From positions 124,001 through 188,000 of the forward strand of contig QHZD01000017.1 in NCBI GenBank assembly GCA_003225315.1: a stretch of DNA of 64,000 bases. Direction: 5' to 3'. This DNA comes from Acidobacteriota bacterium (lineage in GTDB: Bacteria > Acidobacteriota > Terriglobia > Acidiferrales > UBA7541). The position numbers and the translations under genes are program-made. Each line of letters starts with the position of its first letter. The first letter of the stretch is position 1. Under the pieces are notes generated by a model. The model saw only the letters and a list, made by a program, of their open reading frames with translations. It searched no databases and had not been told where the DNA came from. Positions 21,064-30,310 of the stretch are shown here, one piece after another.

Positions 21064-23883
21064 TCAGCGCTCCAGAATTTCCTTGTAGGCGTTGAGTGCC
21101 ACCTTCTTAGGCTTGCGGTCCAATACGAAGTTGATCGTCCTCGTGGAATTCCCGGCAATGGGCACTTGGCTCAGCCGCACCATCCCGTCTCCAAAATCGG
21201 CGAAAATCGGCAAGAACATCGCGAAATTTTCGTCCACTTCGCTCTGCGTGATTTCCGCGTGTACTTTGAATTTGCCGCCTTCCTCCGGCTGCACATCATA
21301 TTTGAAATTGTACCGGGGCACGTGCGTACCCCAGACCCATTCTCGAAAAAACCAATCCAGTCGCCCATTCTGCTGCAGGTCCATCTTCTTGGTCATGTGC
21401 TTTTCGGCGACGGCCTTGAAGGACTCCGTGGATGCGGGAATATCCCGGTGACGTTCCATGAAATCGTGCATCATGTCGATGAACGCCTGGTCGCGATTGC
21501 CTGCGGACCCCATGTCTGCGTACATCAGTGACCTCAGCATGGCTAGTACGTAAGCGCCCTTGGAATAAGTCACTCCCTGGTACGCCTGCCCGGCCCGCGG
21601 AGAAATCAGCCGGAGTCCCAGCCATAGCGGGCCGGCGTCATTCGGTGAAACGCCGAAATTATTTTTCTCGAGGATGCGCACGCGCTGGCGTTCCCAGAAA
21701 TCGATGTAATCCTTCTGCCACTTCGGCCCCATGGCTTGCTGCAGAAACAATCCCGCCGCAAACTCCGCAAAACCCTCCGAGAGCCACTGGTCGTGATAAG
21801 AAGCCCATCCCACGCCGTGGCCAAACCATTGATGCGCCACCTCATGCGGTGTGACTTCCTGCACGAATCCCGTGAATCTTGAATTGATTTGTCCGAACAG
21901 CATCCACCGCTGCGTCGAGTCGATGTACGCCGAAATCGGCAAGTACACCAGGTTCGGCCACGATTGCCCGAAGTTGAAATTCGGCTGTTCCGTGATGTAG
22001 ATGTTCTCGTAAGGCGCCTTCCCAAAATACAGTGTGCACACTTGCATCTGCGCGCGTGCCTGATCCAGCGCGTACTTCGTCATCGAACTGGGTGACATTC
22101 CCCGCAGCGCGCCGTTTTCATACGGTCGCAAGCGGTCGGGCAACTCCGTCAAGAAATATCCGGCGATCTCGTAGTGCGTGATGGAGTCGGGGAAGTCCAT
22201 TTTCACGTACTTCCCATAGTTGAATCCCGCAACGGCCACTGGCACTGGCGTCACCCAATGGGTCACGGCAAAACCCGCTTCCGTGTGTTGTCCTTCAAGC
22301 TTGCCGACGCTGATCAATACATTCGACGGCGGAACCTTGAATGTGAGATCGTACAGCGCCTTCTCACCGAAACCGTTCATGTTCGGATACCACGATTCGC
22401 GCGCCCCGATGTAGTAACTTCCGCTGCCCGCGTCGTACAGCACTTTGTCGCCGCCGTATTCCACGGTGATCGAATGGACTTGCCCCATCGCTGGAGCTTC
22501 GTCGAGAACGGCATAGAAAGAACCGTCTTCCTTTCTGTTTTCCTGAATGAAGTGCAGGTCCTTGCCGCCCTCATCGGTTACGCGCGTCACCCGTAGGGTC
22601 GGAAGCAACCCGAATTTCAGCACGCGCTCGCCCGGGACGAGCGGCTCAAACGTGATTGTCGCCCGGCTGAACAGGTGATTATTCTTCCCGATTACTGTTT
22701 CAATGTTGTACCGGCGCGTGGCAAAAAGCCGCTTGTCCTGTTGCGAACTTGCAGTGCGGTCCACAAGCTCGGATTTCAAGTGCTGGAAATACCAGATGCC
22801 GTCGTTCATTCCCCCGCCGTCGCAATTGACCAGCGCCACTTCCTCCGGCGAATCCATTTGCGGGATGGCGCCCACTCGATTGCGCAGGAAGAAACGCAGG
22901 TCTTTATGAGGTGTGCCGTGCATGTAGGCATTGAAAAACGGCGGGTGCTTCGGATTATATATAGCCGCTAGCACGTCGGCGTCCACGTTGTCGATCGTGT
23001 CGCTTTCGAGGAATGCTTCCGTCAGGCCTTCCGGTACCTCGTGGCGGTGGCGGACTTTGTCCTTCCAACGCTGAAAGGCACTGGCTGCCTCCGCTGGCGC
23101 ATCCGCCCTGGTTCCCAGCGTCGCGGCGAATTGCGAAAATTGATCCGGCGAGAACCGAAATACTACTTCGGTGAAGTCTTCTTCGGCCGTCGGACCGCCG
23201 GCGCGCCGCACCATCTCGTTTGTGTCGAGGGTTGCGAGAGGTTTAAGGGTGAAATGCCCCTGGCCGACGAAGATTGCCCCAGTTTGAGATTTGTTCACCA
23301 TCCCCAGGAAAGTAATCGTTCCGGATTTCAGCACGAAGGTTCCAACGTCCATCGGCACTGTGAAATTTTCGCAGCGGAATGTGTCGCCTAATCCGACGCT
23401 GCGAAGCTGGCGGTAGACGGGGTCTGAATTCGCGAACGTCGAGCTCTTTTCGTTGACCGTGACGCTGGTTTGTTGCGCCGTAATCGTCAGACTAAGCGGG
23501 AGGTCTGCCGTGCCATTCAGGTCGACCGCGGTCACCAGATCGTCAAACGCTTCCTTGGAGACACGCACGGAATATTTTCCGGCGCTCAAATTCGGAGCAA
23601 TGAACTTGCCGGCTCCATCGGAAGTAAGCACCAGCGGCTCCGCCAAGGCGCCGCCGCTGATCTCGATGCGCGCCCCGGCAACGACCGCTCCAGACGGGTC
23701 TTTGACGGTACCGGATATCGTGTCGGCGCGCAGAGGCGTGGTTAGCGGCGCCGAGAGCAGTGTCAAGATCAATGGATAAAGAAGTGGATGAAGAAACTGA
23801 AATCGGCCCAGAAGCCGAAATGCTCTCATCGGGCGTGAGTCGGGGGTACAGCTTGCTCGCAGCGTTTCGCTCCGTTGACGCAT
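21064..23883 (-). CDS. Secreted M1-family metallopeptidase with N-terminal Ig-like domain
   Basis: 939 residues. A long signal peptide has its hydrophobic core near 33-50 (PLLYPLILTLLSAPLTT). Residues 54-135 form a carboxypeptidase-regulatory-like beta-sandwich (TISGTVKDPSGAVVAGARIE). The C-terminal half is a gluzincin aminopeptidase with HEVAHQWFGHG near residue 680 and the second zinc ligand in LSEGFAEF about 20 residues on. The ATG at 23883 has AGGAGAGG just upstream. Probably an exported or outer-envelope aminopeptidase for peptide scavenging. The regulatory domain at the N-terminus is typical of Acidobacteria and Bacteroidetes exported proteins. Confidence 0.88.
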   Translation of the reverse strand: MRQRSETLRASCTPDSRPMRAFRLLGRFQFLHPLLYPLILTLLSAPLTTPLRADTISGTVKDPSGAVVAGARIEISGGALAEPLVLTSDGAGKFIAPNLSAGKYSVRVSKEAFDDLVTAVDLNGTADLPLSLTITAQQTSVTVNEKSSTFANSDPVYRQLRSVGLGDTFRCENFTVPMDVGTFVLKSGTITFLGMVNKSQTGAIFVGQGHFTLKPLATLDTNEMVRRAGGPTAEEDFTEVVFRFSPDQFSQFAATLGTRADAPAEAASAFQRWKDKVRHRHEVPEGLTEAFLESDTIDNVDADVLAAIYNPKHPPFFNAYMHGTPHKDLRFFLRNRVGAIPQMDSPEEVALVNCDGGGMNDGIWYFQHLKSELVDRTASSQQDKRLFATRRYNIETVIGKNNHLFSRATITFEPLVPGERVLKFGLLPTLRVTRVTDEGGKDLHFIQENRKEDGSFYAVLDEAPAMGQVHSITVEYGGDKVLYDAGSGSYYIGARESWYPNMNGFGEKALYDLTFKVPPSNVLISVGKLEGQHTEAGFAVTHWVTPVPVAVAGFNYGKYVKMDFPDSITHYEIAGYFLTELPDRLRPYENGALRGMSPSSMTKYALDQARAQMQVCTLYFGKAPYENIYITEQPNFNFGQSWPNLVYLPISAYIDSTQRWMLFGQINSRFTGFVQEVTPHEVAHQWFGHGVGWASYHDQWLSEGFAEFAAGLFLQQAMGPKWQKDYIDFWERQRVRILEKNNFGVSPNDAGPLWLGLRLISPRAGQAYQGVTYSKGAYVLAMLRSLMYADMGSAGNRDQAFIDMMHDFMERHRDIPASTESFKAVAEKHMTKKMDLQQNGRLDWFFREWVWGTHVPRYNFKYDVQPEEGGKFKVHAEITQSEVDENFAMFLPIFADFGDGMVRLSQVPIAGNSTRTINFVLDRKPKKVALNAYKEILER

Positions 23884-23988
23884 GGTCCTCTCCTAAAAGA
23901 TTGCCCAGCGCCTCCGAGCACTGGCAATACTCCCATCTTCCGGCCTGCTTTTGCAATAGTGGTTAACCCTGCGCTGCCGCCTTTCACT

Positions 23989-26031
23989 TCATTTTTCCCC
24001 AGCAATTTCATCCCATTCCCGCCGGCCACGTTCGAGCACTGCGGGCAAATCTTCCCTCAACAAAAAACGCTCCTGGATCAACTTCATGGCCGCTTCGGCA
24101 AACTTCCCCATGTATTGTTCGCGCGAAGCGTACCGTTCCGCGATCGAAAGCCGCGGATCGGCGGATTTTTCGCGCTCCGCGGCGCTGCGGGAAAACGGGA
24201 GAAACGAGCCGAGGAAGCTGCTCCGCCGGTCGGCAGCGCCGATGCCCGGATCCCGCAAATTCCACCCAGTGTAGGTAGCCAGCGGCGCTTGCAATTCCGG
24301 CAAGCGCACGCCTCCCAAGTCGTTTCCATCGCCGTCCGTTTGTGGAACCAAAACAGCAAACGCCTTTCCAACCTTAGGCGGCTCGTTCGAAATAATCCCG
24401 GATTTCCATTGCGGCCCGAAATCGAGATGGTAGGCCAGGTTCATGTCATGAGGTGTATTCACGCCGGGGATCTTCGGGAATTTCCATTTGCTCAACGGCG
24501 CCAGCGTGCCGTCCGCAATTTTCGGATAAACGCTCGGCGGGGGTTCCTTCCCGTCTTTCACCCACTGGTCCATGTCCGTGATCAGCGCGCGCCAGAACCA
24601 TTGAATGGGATTCGGATTGTGCCTTTGCTGCGCGGTCAACTCGGGCGCGCCAGCCGTGGCCTTAGCTGGCGGAAACGCCGCGGAAAAATGCTGCAAGCCC
24701 GCGAGAAAATATATCCGCGCATTCTCTCCCGGCGCGGCGTCTTTTAAGCCGTCCGCGGAAGTGTGAATCAACGACGCCGCTCGGCCCCAGTATTCATACG
24801 AAGTATTGGTGAAGAAAATCTTCGGCGCCGTTTGCGACCTGGCCGCATCCAGAAGGCCGACTGTTTCGCCCGTCTCAGGGTCGTTTTCCGGAAGGTCCGT
24901 ATACGGAAACACATCCGTCGGGAAAAAGAAGCTGGACAGCGGTTGCGCGTCGCGCGAAGGCTGCGCGAAGCGATGATTGAAACTGCCCCGCCCGGCGCCG
25001 GCCACATGGGCGATCACGCCGTCCATGACCTGCCGGCCTTGCTCGTCCGCGTTGAAGTCCTGATACAAGAAATGGCGGAGGAAGCGGCCACTTTGCGAAA
25101 TCCCCACTACATAGACGCGGCGCACCGGAGCCATCGCCTGCGGATCATATTTCAGGTAGGAAAGAAAATCGCGGACCGCTGCCAGCCCCACGCCCACAAC
25201 CGCCGGATCTTTCGCCTCGTAAACAACCTCATAAATTTTCCCCGGCAAGAACCCGCCGTCCAAATGAATGAAATGAGGATCGGCCATCAGTTTGCCCTCC
25301 ACGGAATGGGCAAAGCTCCATTGGCTGCGCGGGATGGATTGCCGCGGGCCCTCAGGAGTATCGCGCACGGTAAGAACGTTTTTCGTGCTCGCAGGGTCGT
25401 CGGCCGGATAGCTCTTTCCTCCGCTCGGTCCAAGCATGATGTGGCCCAGGGGCATGTCGTCTACTTTTTGCGATGGCGTGAAATCAGAGCGCACCAGCCC
25501 GCGAATTTCCTTGCCTCCCGCATCACGCGCAACCGGAGCGGAGAGCCGCACTTTTTGTCCTTCTTCCGCAAGATCAAACTGCCATCCCAGCCACGCAATC
25601 GTGTACCCTTCGCGCAACAGAAATCCGTCCCCGAATTCGCCGTTGGCGTCCGAAGAATTTCCGCCGTCCACCAGCCGCAGAATTCCTCTTCCGCCGCGGT
25701 TCGAAACTTCAAACAGCACGGCGCCGTTTCCCTTGTTCCTATCCTTCGGCTTGTACAGATAGAGGTCCGCGGAAAACTCCACTTCCCCTTGCGCGTTGCG
25801 CGGTGCCTTGTCCAGATCCACGATCTGCCGGTTGTGAACGTTTTCCGGACTGACCGCAAAGTACACGCGCCCGATGATCCTCTCGTAAGCGCCCGCCAAT
25901 CCGAACGCCCGGCCGCCTTGAACGTCCTCGCGCGAAAGAATCTCCACGCGCGTGACGTGCGCATCAGTTGCAGAAGCCAGGAAAACGAACACCGAAAGAG
26001 CCCAGACCAAATGTCTGCGCAGGGGATGCAT
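23989..26031 (-). CDS. Secreted alpha/beta-hydrolase-domain protein
   Basis: 680 residues from the ATG at 26031, chosen because AGGAGAAGG lies immediately upstream, while the frame's first ATG (26046) has none. The signal peptide is HLVWALSVFVFLASATDA. The body matches the large alpha/beta-hydrolase-domain family often annotated as hypothetical esterase: VSNRGGRGILRL early, YVVGISQSGRFLRHFLYQDF with the nucleophile serine in GISQSG, and NTSYEYWGRAASLIHTSADG later. Probably a periplasmic or secreted ester hydrolase; the substrate is unknown. Sits between two other exported hydrolases on the same strand. Confidence 0.8.
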   Translation of the reverse strand: MHPLRRHLVWALSVFVFLASATDAHVTRVEILSREDVQGGRAFGLAGAYERIIGRVYFAVSPENVHNRQIVDLDKAPRNAQGEVEFSADLYLYKPKDRNKGNGAVLFEVSNRGGRGILRLVDGGNSSDANGEFGDGFLLREGYTIAWLGWQFDLAEEGQKVRLSAPVARDAGGKEIRGLVRSDFTPSQKVDDMPLGHIMLGPSGGKSYPADDPASTKNVLTVRDTPEGPRQSIPRSQWSFAHSVEGKLMADPHFIHLDGGFLPGKIYEVVYEAKDPAVVGVGLAAVRDFLSYLKYDPQAMAPVRRVYVVGISQSGRFLRHFLYQDFNADEQGRQVMDGVIAHVAGAGRGSFNHRFAQPSRDAQPLSSFFFPTDVFPYTDLPENDPETGETVGLLDAARSQTAPKIFFTNTSYEYWGRAASLIHTSADGLKDAAPGENARIYFLAGLQHFSAAFPPAKATAGAPELTAQQRHNPNPIQWFWRALITDMDQWVKDGKEPPPSVYPKIADGTLAPLSKWKFPKIPGVNTPHDMNLAYHLDFGPQWKSGIISNEPPKVGKAFAVLVPQTDGDGNDLGGVRLPELQAPLATYTGWNLRDPGIGAADRRSSFLGSFLPFSRSAAEREKSADPRLSIAERYASREQYMGKFAEAAMKLIQERFLLREDLPAVLERGRREWDEIAGEK

Positions 26032-26124
26032 AAGCCTTCTCCTCATAGAGCGCCACAGCTTACAACAGATTCAAGAGAGTAGCGCGAGGCCGGGATGTTT
26101 CTCGTCGCCAGCAGTAGGAATGGT

Positions 26125-26829
26125 TCACTTCCCGCCCGCACTTGCAGGCGCAGAGAATTTTCGGGAAAGGAATCTAAGAATTTCATGCATGACTCTCTCT
26201 CCCTGGTCTGTTTGGAAGAGGAATTGTGCATGCGCGGAGCCATCCAAGATAATCAGCTCTTTCGGTTCGGGAGCCTTCTCATACTGTGCGCGAATTCCAG
26301 GGAGCCGCAGACCATCAGCGTTGGCGTCATCGCGTGCCACAATGAAAAGTGACGGTGCTTTGAGTTTTTCAGCGGGGCCGTTCGGTGACGCGCCCAGGAA
26401 CACCATACGATCAATCGTGCCGGGCTCAGACAGGATGGATGCGTCACCCGCTGCCCCGCCGCCCATACTGGCGCCAACCACTGCTACGGTCTTCGCGCCG
26501 GTCTTACGCAGGTAGCGTACCGCTGCCAAAACGTCCAAGTGCAGCGGGGCGCTCATGGGGGCGGACTCGCCTGGTCCTCGTGACTGGCCATAGCCGCGGA
26601 AGTCGATCGCCAGCACGCGAAATCCCGCGCCTGCGAGGGCTTGCGCCTGTTTCTCCCAGCTCCCTTTGTTGAAACGCCCGCCATGCGCCAATACGACGCC
26701 GCGCTCGCCTGCTCCGTAAGAGTCGGCCGAAACTACTCCGCCGTCCGAAGTCGGAAAGGAAATCGCTTTCTGTGCGCGGCCAGCCGCTGCCAGGAACAAC
26801 GCGACAATAACCGTGAAAAACGTACGCAC
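26125..26829 (-). CDS. Secreted alpha/beta hydrolase
   Basis: About 234 residues from the GTG at 26829, which gives a classical signal peptide (RTFFTVIVALFLAAAGRAQ). The longest frame begins at a TTG at 26883 and adds 18 residues that weaken the signal. The fold is complete: VVLAHGGRFNKGSWEKQA oxyanion region, DFRGYGQSRG, nucleophile elbow GASMGGGAA, the Asp in IVARDDAN and a terminal His in LDGSAHAQFLF. Dienelactone-hydrolase-like; the substrate is unknown. No clear ribosome site. Confidence 0.75.
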   Translation of the reverse strand: MRTFFTVIVALFLAAAGRAQKAISFPTSDGGVVSADSYGAGERGVVLAHGGRFNKGSWEKQAQALAGAGFRVLAIDFRGYGQSRGPGESAPMSAPLHLDVLAAVRYLRKTGAKTVAVVGASMGGGAAGDASILSEPGTIDRMVFLGASPNGPAEKLKAPSLFIVARDDANADGLRLPGIRAQYEKAPEPKELIILDGSAHAQFLFQTDQGERVMHEILRFLSRKFSAPASAGGK

Positions 26830-26945
26830 AAGGGAAGTGTACAACGGACTAAGGGGCGCCACGCGAAAACTGACCACCCGCAAGTTTTGGCAGTGGGTCT
26901 GCTTGAGCTTGGGGTGTTATGCTCCTGCATCAGGGAGGAATTAGT

Positions 26946-27338
26946 ATGCGGTTCCAGAAGAGGGCAGTCGCCTTTTGCGCGGGAGTTGCCGCGGGTGTGC
27001 TATTAGCTCTGCCACTATACGCTCAGGTGATGGTTTCATGGAAAAAGGCCGAGGTAGTTCCTATGTTGGCGGTTCAGCCTGACCCAGCAATGGGCTTTGT
27101 TCCCGTTGAGGGGAGCAAGGTCGGCAACATTGCGTCTGCCAACGCTTGGTCAAAAGGGCAGGTCGTACCGTTTGTGATGGTTCAGCCCGATCCTGTTTGG
27201 GGCTTCATCCCAGTTGAAGGTAACAAGGCTGCCAGCATTGCGATGGGCCAGTACTGGGGAAAAGAACAGGTGAAGCCAATTGTTTTTGTGAGGCCTTCGG
27301 CTGGCACTGACTTTATCCCAGCTCAACGGGCGCGATGA
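26946..27338 (+). CDS. Small secreted protein with three 36-residue repeats
   Basis: 130 residues from the ATG at 26946, which follows GGGAGGAA at ideal spacing. The signal peptide (1-27) ends at LPLYAQ. The mature part has three imperfect repeats beginning exactly at W32, W68 and W104 (36-residue period), consensus W-x-K-x-x-V-x-P-x-x-x-V-x-P followed by GF(V/I)PVEG and a short Asn/Ala segment. The third repeat is truncated. Very regular, probably beta-rich and extracytoplasmic. I recognise no family. A short gene overlaps its stop and a strong terminator lies 344 bases downstream. Confidence 0.65.
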   Translation: MRFQKRAVAFCAGVAAGVLLALPLYAQVMVSWKKAEVVPMLAVQPDPAMGFVPVEGSKVGNIASANAWSKGQVVPFVMVQPDPVWGFIPVEGNKAASIAMGQYWGKEQVKPIVFVRPSAGTDFIPAQRAR

Positions 27339-27382
27339 TACTGGTAGAATGGGCACAGACCTTCAGGAAAGGGGGCCTTGCT

Positions 27383-27598
27383 ATGATGCATGCGATGGGC
27401 CCGGACGACGTTGAGAGAATTAAGATTCTTAGGGAGAGGCATCCTTCCATTGCAAATTTCTATCGGTATCGCTGGCAGGTATTCCTTGGCCATGCCATTC
27501 CTCCGAGTAAAGACTCGGATTGGCCACCCATCGAGGAATATACCCACAGCGGTTGGGTGCTCGGATTTACTGCCGACCAGCTTAGGCCACCATCTTAG
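27383..27598 (+). CDS. Small hypothetical protein
   Basis: 71 residues from the ATG at 27383 (a run of G residues upstream may serve as ribosome site). A frame from 27335 overlaps the previous stop by ATGA and would give 87 residues. Readable features are GPDDVERIKILRERHPSIAN, then an aromatic stretch FYRYRWQVFLGHAIPP and an acidic/aromatic tail. No signal peptide or family recognised. Followed by the terminator at 27682. Confidence 0.4.
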   Translation: MMHAMGPDDVERIKILRERHPSIANFYRYRWQVFLGHAIPPSKDSDWPPIEEYTHSGWVLGFTADQLRPPS

Positions 27599-27625
27599 AA
27601 ATCAAAACTGCTACCCAAGTTTCCC

Positions 27626-27653
27626 TTGACTTTTGTTATCCCTCTGGTACCAT
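27626..27653 (+). promoter_or_regulatory. Possible sigma-70 promoter
   Basis: TTGACT, 16-base spacer, TACCAT on the plus strand, about 30-55 bases ahead of the terminator at 27682. If active it would make a transcript of roughly 50 bases. Pattern match only. Confidence 0.3.
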
Positions 27654-27681
27654 ACTGCTTAGAGAAAACTATATTTGGACT

Positions 27682-27710
27682 GCGGGAGCTGGCTCCCGCT
27701 TTTCTTTTTT
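27682..27710 (+). terminator. Strong rho-independent terminator
   Basis: GCGGGAGC-TG-GCTCCCGC followed by TTTTCTTTTTT on the plus strand. A perfect 8-bp GC-rich stem and long T tract, placed to end the transcript of the secreted-repeat gene and its small neighbour. Confidence 0.85.
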
Positions 27711-27808
27711 AGGCAGTCCTCTCGGTCGAATAGCAAACGAGCTTTCTATTTTCGCTGGACACCCCACACAAAGCTAAGGACCAGAACCTGACTCGCAGTA
27801 AGTTATTT

Positions 27809-27941
27809 GGAATCAACACTTCTGGAATCGCTCGAAAGAGTGGACGCTAACCACCTTTAGAATCAACACTTATGGGAGGCGCCCGCAAGTGTTGATTCTA
27901 AACCACTTACATAGACTTTAAGTCCTTTAGATGCAACACTT
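27809..27941. repeat. Iteron-like AATCAACACTT repeats with 16-bp inverted repeat
   Basis: AATCAACACTT occurs at 27811 and 27861 (50 bases apart). Its reverse complement AAGTGTTGATT is at 27887, and a two-mismatch version (ATGCAACACTT) is at 27931. The arms TTTAGAATCAACACTT (27856-27871) and AAGTGTTGATTCTAAA (27887-27902) are perfectly complementary around a 15-base GC-rich spacer. Confidence 0.8.
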
Positions 27942-28026
27942 ACGAAAAACACGAGGGGGTGGGGGTCGATAAAGTAAACTAGAAAATGCCGAAACCCTGG
28001 TTCAGGATCCTTGCTGGCCCGCGAGA

Positions 28027-28872
<846 letters not shown>

Positions 28873-28966
28873 GTTGTATACTCAGGCTCTTCTGGGAAAC
28901 CCCTTTACGCCGCAAAGTTAACATACCCTCCGGCTCCGACGCAACGGCATGGTGCTCTGTCAAACA

Positions 28967-30289
28967 TCAGGGCGGCGGCGGAACGCTTTGCTGGAACAGC
29001 GCGGTGTAGGTAAGAATCAGCGTCAGCGCGATCATGCCGATGGCCGTTGCCCAAGCGACAATGTTGAAGGCCATCGTGTTGACGTATTCCCCCATCAAAT
29101 CGCGCCGGTTCACTAGCAACAGAATGAATATCACTACCACGGGGAGCCAGATGCCGTTGCCCACCTGGGAAAAAATCAGAATCTTCCAAAGCGGCGCATG
29201 GGGCAGCAGGACGACGCCCGCCCCAACGACGATCAGGATCGTGTACAGCCAATAGAAAATAGGTGCCTCTTTGAATTTGTGGTCCAGCCCCGCTTCAAAT
29301 CCCAGCCCCTCGCAAATCACGTGCGCGGTGGAAAGCGGCAAAATGGATGCTGCAAAGAGGGACGCGTTCAGGAGCCCGAAAGCGAACAGAATCCCCGCGC
29401 CTTTGCCAGCAAGCGGAATCAGCGCCTGCGCCGCCTGCGCGGCATCGGTGATGTCCCGGTGCCCCGAGGTATAGAGCGTGGCAGCCGTGCAAACGATGAT
29501 GAAGAAGACGATCACCATACAGCTGATGCTGCCGACCAGAACATCCGCGCGCGCCTGCCGGTACTGGCGTGGACCGACCTTCTTTTCCACGAATCCGGCC
29601 TGAAGGTAAAAGAATTGCCACGGGGCAATCGTGGTTCCGACCAGTCCGGTCAGCATCAACAGGTACCCTGAATTGAGGCTAAGACTTGGGAGCACCGTTT
29701 CTTTCGCGGCGGTCAGCCAGTCCGGCTTGGCGAAGAATGCGGAAAATACGTACGACAGGTACAAGACGCACGCGAACAGAAAAATGGTCTCGACCTGGCG
29801 ATATGTGCCTCGAATCACCAGCACCCAAACAAGGATCGCGGCGATCGGCACCGCGACGTATCGGTTGATCCCGAAAATTTGCATGGCTGCCGCTACTCCG
29901 GCAAACTCCGCTACCACGTTGGCTAGGTCCACAAAAAAACCGGCGATCATCACAAAAAACGTCGGCCGGAATCCAAACTCCTCGCGGATGAGGTCGGAGA
30001 GCCCTTTCCCGGTCACAACTCCCATCCGCGCGCACATCTCTTCCGTGACGTACAGCGCAATGGTCATGGGAATCAGCGACCAGAGCAGCGCATAGCCGTA
30101 TTGCGCTCCGGCCTGCGTATAGACTGAAATTCCGCCCGCGTCGTTATCCACATTCGAGGTGATCAGCCCGGGCCCCACCACGGCCAGCAGCAGCGTCAGG
30201 CGCCGGCGCAGTCCGCGGATTTTTTTCTGAAAATCCGTCTCGCCGGTCCTTACGCGCTCAAACTTCGCAGCAATGGCATCCCAGTTCAT
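28967..30289 (-). CDS. Nramp-like divalent metal transporter with atypical metal site
   Basis: 440 residues, about 11 hydrophobic helices, clear Nramp superfamily. In classical Mn/Fe Nramps the metal site is DPGN in helix 1 and MPH in helix 6. Here helix 1 reads SNVDNDAGG (D48-N49-D50) and helix 6 reads TTIAPWQ (A222-P223-W224), so the proline-asparagine and the methionine are absent. Loss of that methionine is known from Nramp-related magnesium transporters. It follows the MgtE-N/CBS gene by 21 bases and is presumably its membrane partner. Mg or another hard cation is therefore plausible, but inferred. Confidence 0.85.
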   Translation of the reverse strand: MNWDAIAAKFERVRTGETDFQKKIRGLRRRLTLLLAVVGPGLITSNVDNDAGGISVYTQAGAQYGYALLWSLIPMTIALYVTEEMCARMGVVTGKGLSDLIREEFGFRPTFFVMIAGFFVDLANVVAEFAGVAAAMQIFGINRYVAVPIAAILVWVLVIRGTYRQVETIFLFACVLYLSYVFSAFFAKPDWLTAAKETVLPSLSLNSGYLLMLTGLVGTTIAPWQFFYLQAGFVEKKVGPRQYRQARADVLVGSISCMVIVFFIIVCTAATLYTSGHRDITDAAQAAQALIPLAGKGAGILFAFGLLNASLFAASILPLSTAHVICEGLGFEAGLDHKFKEAPIFYWLYTILIVVGAGVVLLPHAPLWKILIFSQVGNGIWLPVVVIFILLLVNRRDLMGEYVNTMAFNIVAWATAIGMIALTLILTYTALFQQSVPPPP

Positions 30290-30310
30290 CGGCCCGCTCG
30301 AATTCCCTTC

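Larger units (their letters stand above)
27599..28026. other. Intergenic region with promoter, terminator and iteron-like repeats
   Basis: 428 bases without a gene. It holds a possible promoter (27626-27653), a strong intrinsic terminator (27682-27710) and four copies of an AATCAACACTT-type motif (27809-27941), two of them forming a perfect 16-bp inverted repeat. The region ends 15 bases after a G-rich run, next to the 3' end of uppS. Confidence 0.7.
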
